A DNA stretch of 14,071 bases, taken from the NCBI GenBank assembly GCA_021780585.1, contig JAJXYM010000280.1:1-14071 (forward strand), in the 5' to 3' direction. Origin of the DNA: Deltaproteobacteria bacterium (lineage in GTDB: Bacteria; Desulfobacterota; Binatia; Binatales; Binataceae). The translations under genes were made by a program, and so were the position numbers. Of the stretch, positions 13,467 to 14,071 are shown piece after piece (position 1 is the stretch's first letter; the number at the start of each line of letters is the position of its first letter). The notes beneath the pieces are model-generated. The model was not told where the DNA came from. It made no database searches and saw only the letters and a list, made by a program, of their open reading frames with translations.

Positions 13467-13937
13467 ATGGCGGAGTTATCGGTTGCGCCCCTTTATGACG
13501 CGCGCGTCGTCGAGTTCCTGAAGCTCGCCCGCGTGGCCCATCTGGCCACCGCCGACGCCGCCGGCCTGCCGCACAACGTGCCGCTCTGCTTCTGGTTCGA
13601 TACCGCGGCCCATTTCTATTTTGTGATCGACCGCAAACCCAAACGACGCGCCGGCGTCGAGATCAAGCGAATGCGCAATATCGCGGCCAATCCGCGCGTC
13701 GCCCTGATCATTGACCATTACGAGGAGGAATGGTCCTATCTCGCCTACGTGCTGGTGCATGGAACCGCGCGAATCGTCGAGGACTCCAACGAATACATGC
13801 TGGCGCTGCGCAATCTGCGCGACAAATATCCCCAGTACCGCGCGATGGCGTTGAGCTTCGCCAGCAATCCGATGGTGCGCATCGACGCCGATCGCGCCCA
13901 CGTATGGGGCGAGCGGTTCGCGCCGCCCGCGCCCTAG
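13467..13937 (+). CDS. F420-type split-barrel (PPOX/FDOR) oxidoreductase, Rv0121 family
   Basis: This 156-residue single-domain protein has the flavin split-barrel fold. It matches the Rv0121-like group of predicted F420-dependent enzymes: ARVAHLATADAAGLPHNVPL (21-40), the basic DRKPKR (55-60) where F420-binding relatives place cofactor-contacting residues, RNIAANPRVALIIDHYEEEW (70-89), GTARIVED (99-106) and KYPQYR (120-125). F420-using split-barrel enzymes pass hydride from reduced F420 to varied acceptors such as quinones, tetrapyrroles or xenobiotics; this member's acceptor is unknown. It is the only likely F420-consuming enzyme in the window, about 6.8 kb from cofE, which supports the idea that F420 is really made here. 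The start at 13467 is backed by GGGAG. Confidence 0.87.
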   Translation: MAELSVAPLYDARVVEFLKLARVAHLATADAAGLPHNVPLCFWFDTAAHFYFVIDRKPKRRAGVEIKRMRNIAANPRVALIIDHYEEEWSYLAYVLVHGTARIVEDSNEYMLALRNLRDKYPQYRAMALSFASNPMVRIDADRAHVWGERFAPPAP

Positions 13938-13963
13938 CCGGTCACCGCGGCGGGACACCACGG

Positions 13964-14071
13964 ATGGCGCGAATCGACCGAATCGCCGAAGCGCTGCGCG
14001 ACGCCGAACTCGACGGTTGGCTGTTCTACGATTTTCGCCTGAGCGATCCCCTCGCCTATCGCATCCTCGGC
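13964..14071 (+). CDS. M24 (Xaa-Pro) peptidase-like protein, N-terminal fragment; runs off right edge
   Basis: Only the first 36 codons are visible. They begin MARIDRIAEALRDAELDGWL and include FYDFRLSDPLAYRILG. The LDGWLxYDFRxSxPxAxRxLG pattern matches the start of a group of M24 metallopeptidase-fold proteins (aminopeptidase P/creatinase type). The metal-binding catalytic domain would lie beyond the edge, so activity cannot be judged. The ATG is 26 bp after the Rv0121-type gene stop, suggesting co-transcription. Confidence 0.65.
   Translation, partial: MARIDRIAEALRDAELDGWLFYDFRLSDPLAYRILG

Noticed and set aside
1..14071. tRNA, rRNA, CRISPR arrays, insertion sequences, prophage or toxin-antitoxin genes
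   Set aside because: Intergenic spaces are short (219 bp or less) and show no tRNA-like cloverleaf, no regularly spaced repeats, no transposase and no terminal inverted repeats. No compositional break suggesting a transferred island was seen.

Overview
The window is GC-rich chromosomal DNA (roughly two-thirds G+C by eye) with tightly packed genes and no recognised RNA genes, mobile elements or CRISPR arrays. LptF and LptG show an organism with a lipopolysaccharide outer membrane, so it is Gram-negative in build. A nearly complete set of coenzyme F420 genes sits beside them. F420 is typical of archaea and actinobacteria and uncommon in diderm bacteria. Uncultured soil or sediment lineages such as Binatota or Tectomicrobia (Entotheonella) would fit, but this placement is an inference and no marker gene here settles it.

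Layout. (1) Positions 1-2343, minus strand: an operon for a 2-oxoacid dehydrogenase complex, E1 alpha, then E1 beta, then the lipoyl-domain start of E2, which runs off the left edge. (2) Positions 2344-2562: a divergent control region with a 12-bp direct repeat and weak sigma-70-like elements. (3) Positions 2563-7680, plus strand: cofG-cofH-cofD-cofE and a long-chain polyprenyl diphosphate synthase, with overlaps or gaps of at most 12 bp, so probably one transcript. A split-barrel flavoprotein of the MSMEG_1061/DR_2398 type follows after 90 bp. (4) Positions 8466-10912, minus strand: rlmB (23S rRNA 2'-O-methyltransferase) and a GT39-like membrane glycosyltransferase, overlapping at GTGA. A GC-rich hairpin separates them from the convergent flavoprotein gene. 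(5) Positions 11090-13368, plus strand: lptF-lptG, overlapping at ATGA. (6) Positions 13467-14071, plus strand: an F420-type split-barrel oxidoreductase of the Rv0121 type, then the first 36 codons of an M24 (Xaa-Pro) peptidase-like gene.

How the genes fit together. CofG and CofH together make the deazaflavin Fo from tyrosine and a flavin-pathway precursor. CofD attaches the phospho-acid to give F420-0 (or its dehydro form), and CofE adds glutamates. The guanylyltransferase (CofC/FbiD) that activates the phospho-acid is not in the window. CofE also lacks the C-terminal flavin reductase domain of actinobacterial FbiB, so the side-chain donor, and any reduction of dehydro-F420, remain open. The Rv0121-type protein is a plausible F420 user. 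The prenyl synthase in the same run is the least expected member.

The most useful points for follow-up are the make-up of the F420 operon (single-domain CofE, prenyl synthase, adjacent flavoprotein), the overprinted cofH/cofD junction, the repeat in the divergent control region, the paired palindromes before lptF, and the abundance of the octamer GCGATCGC.
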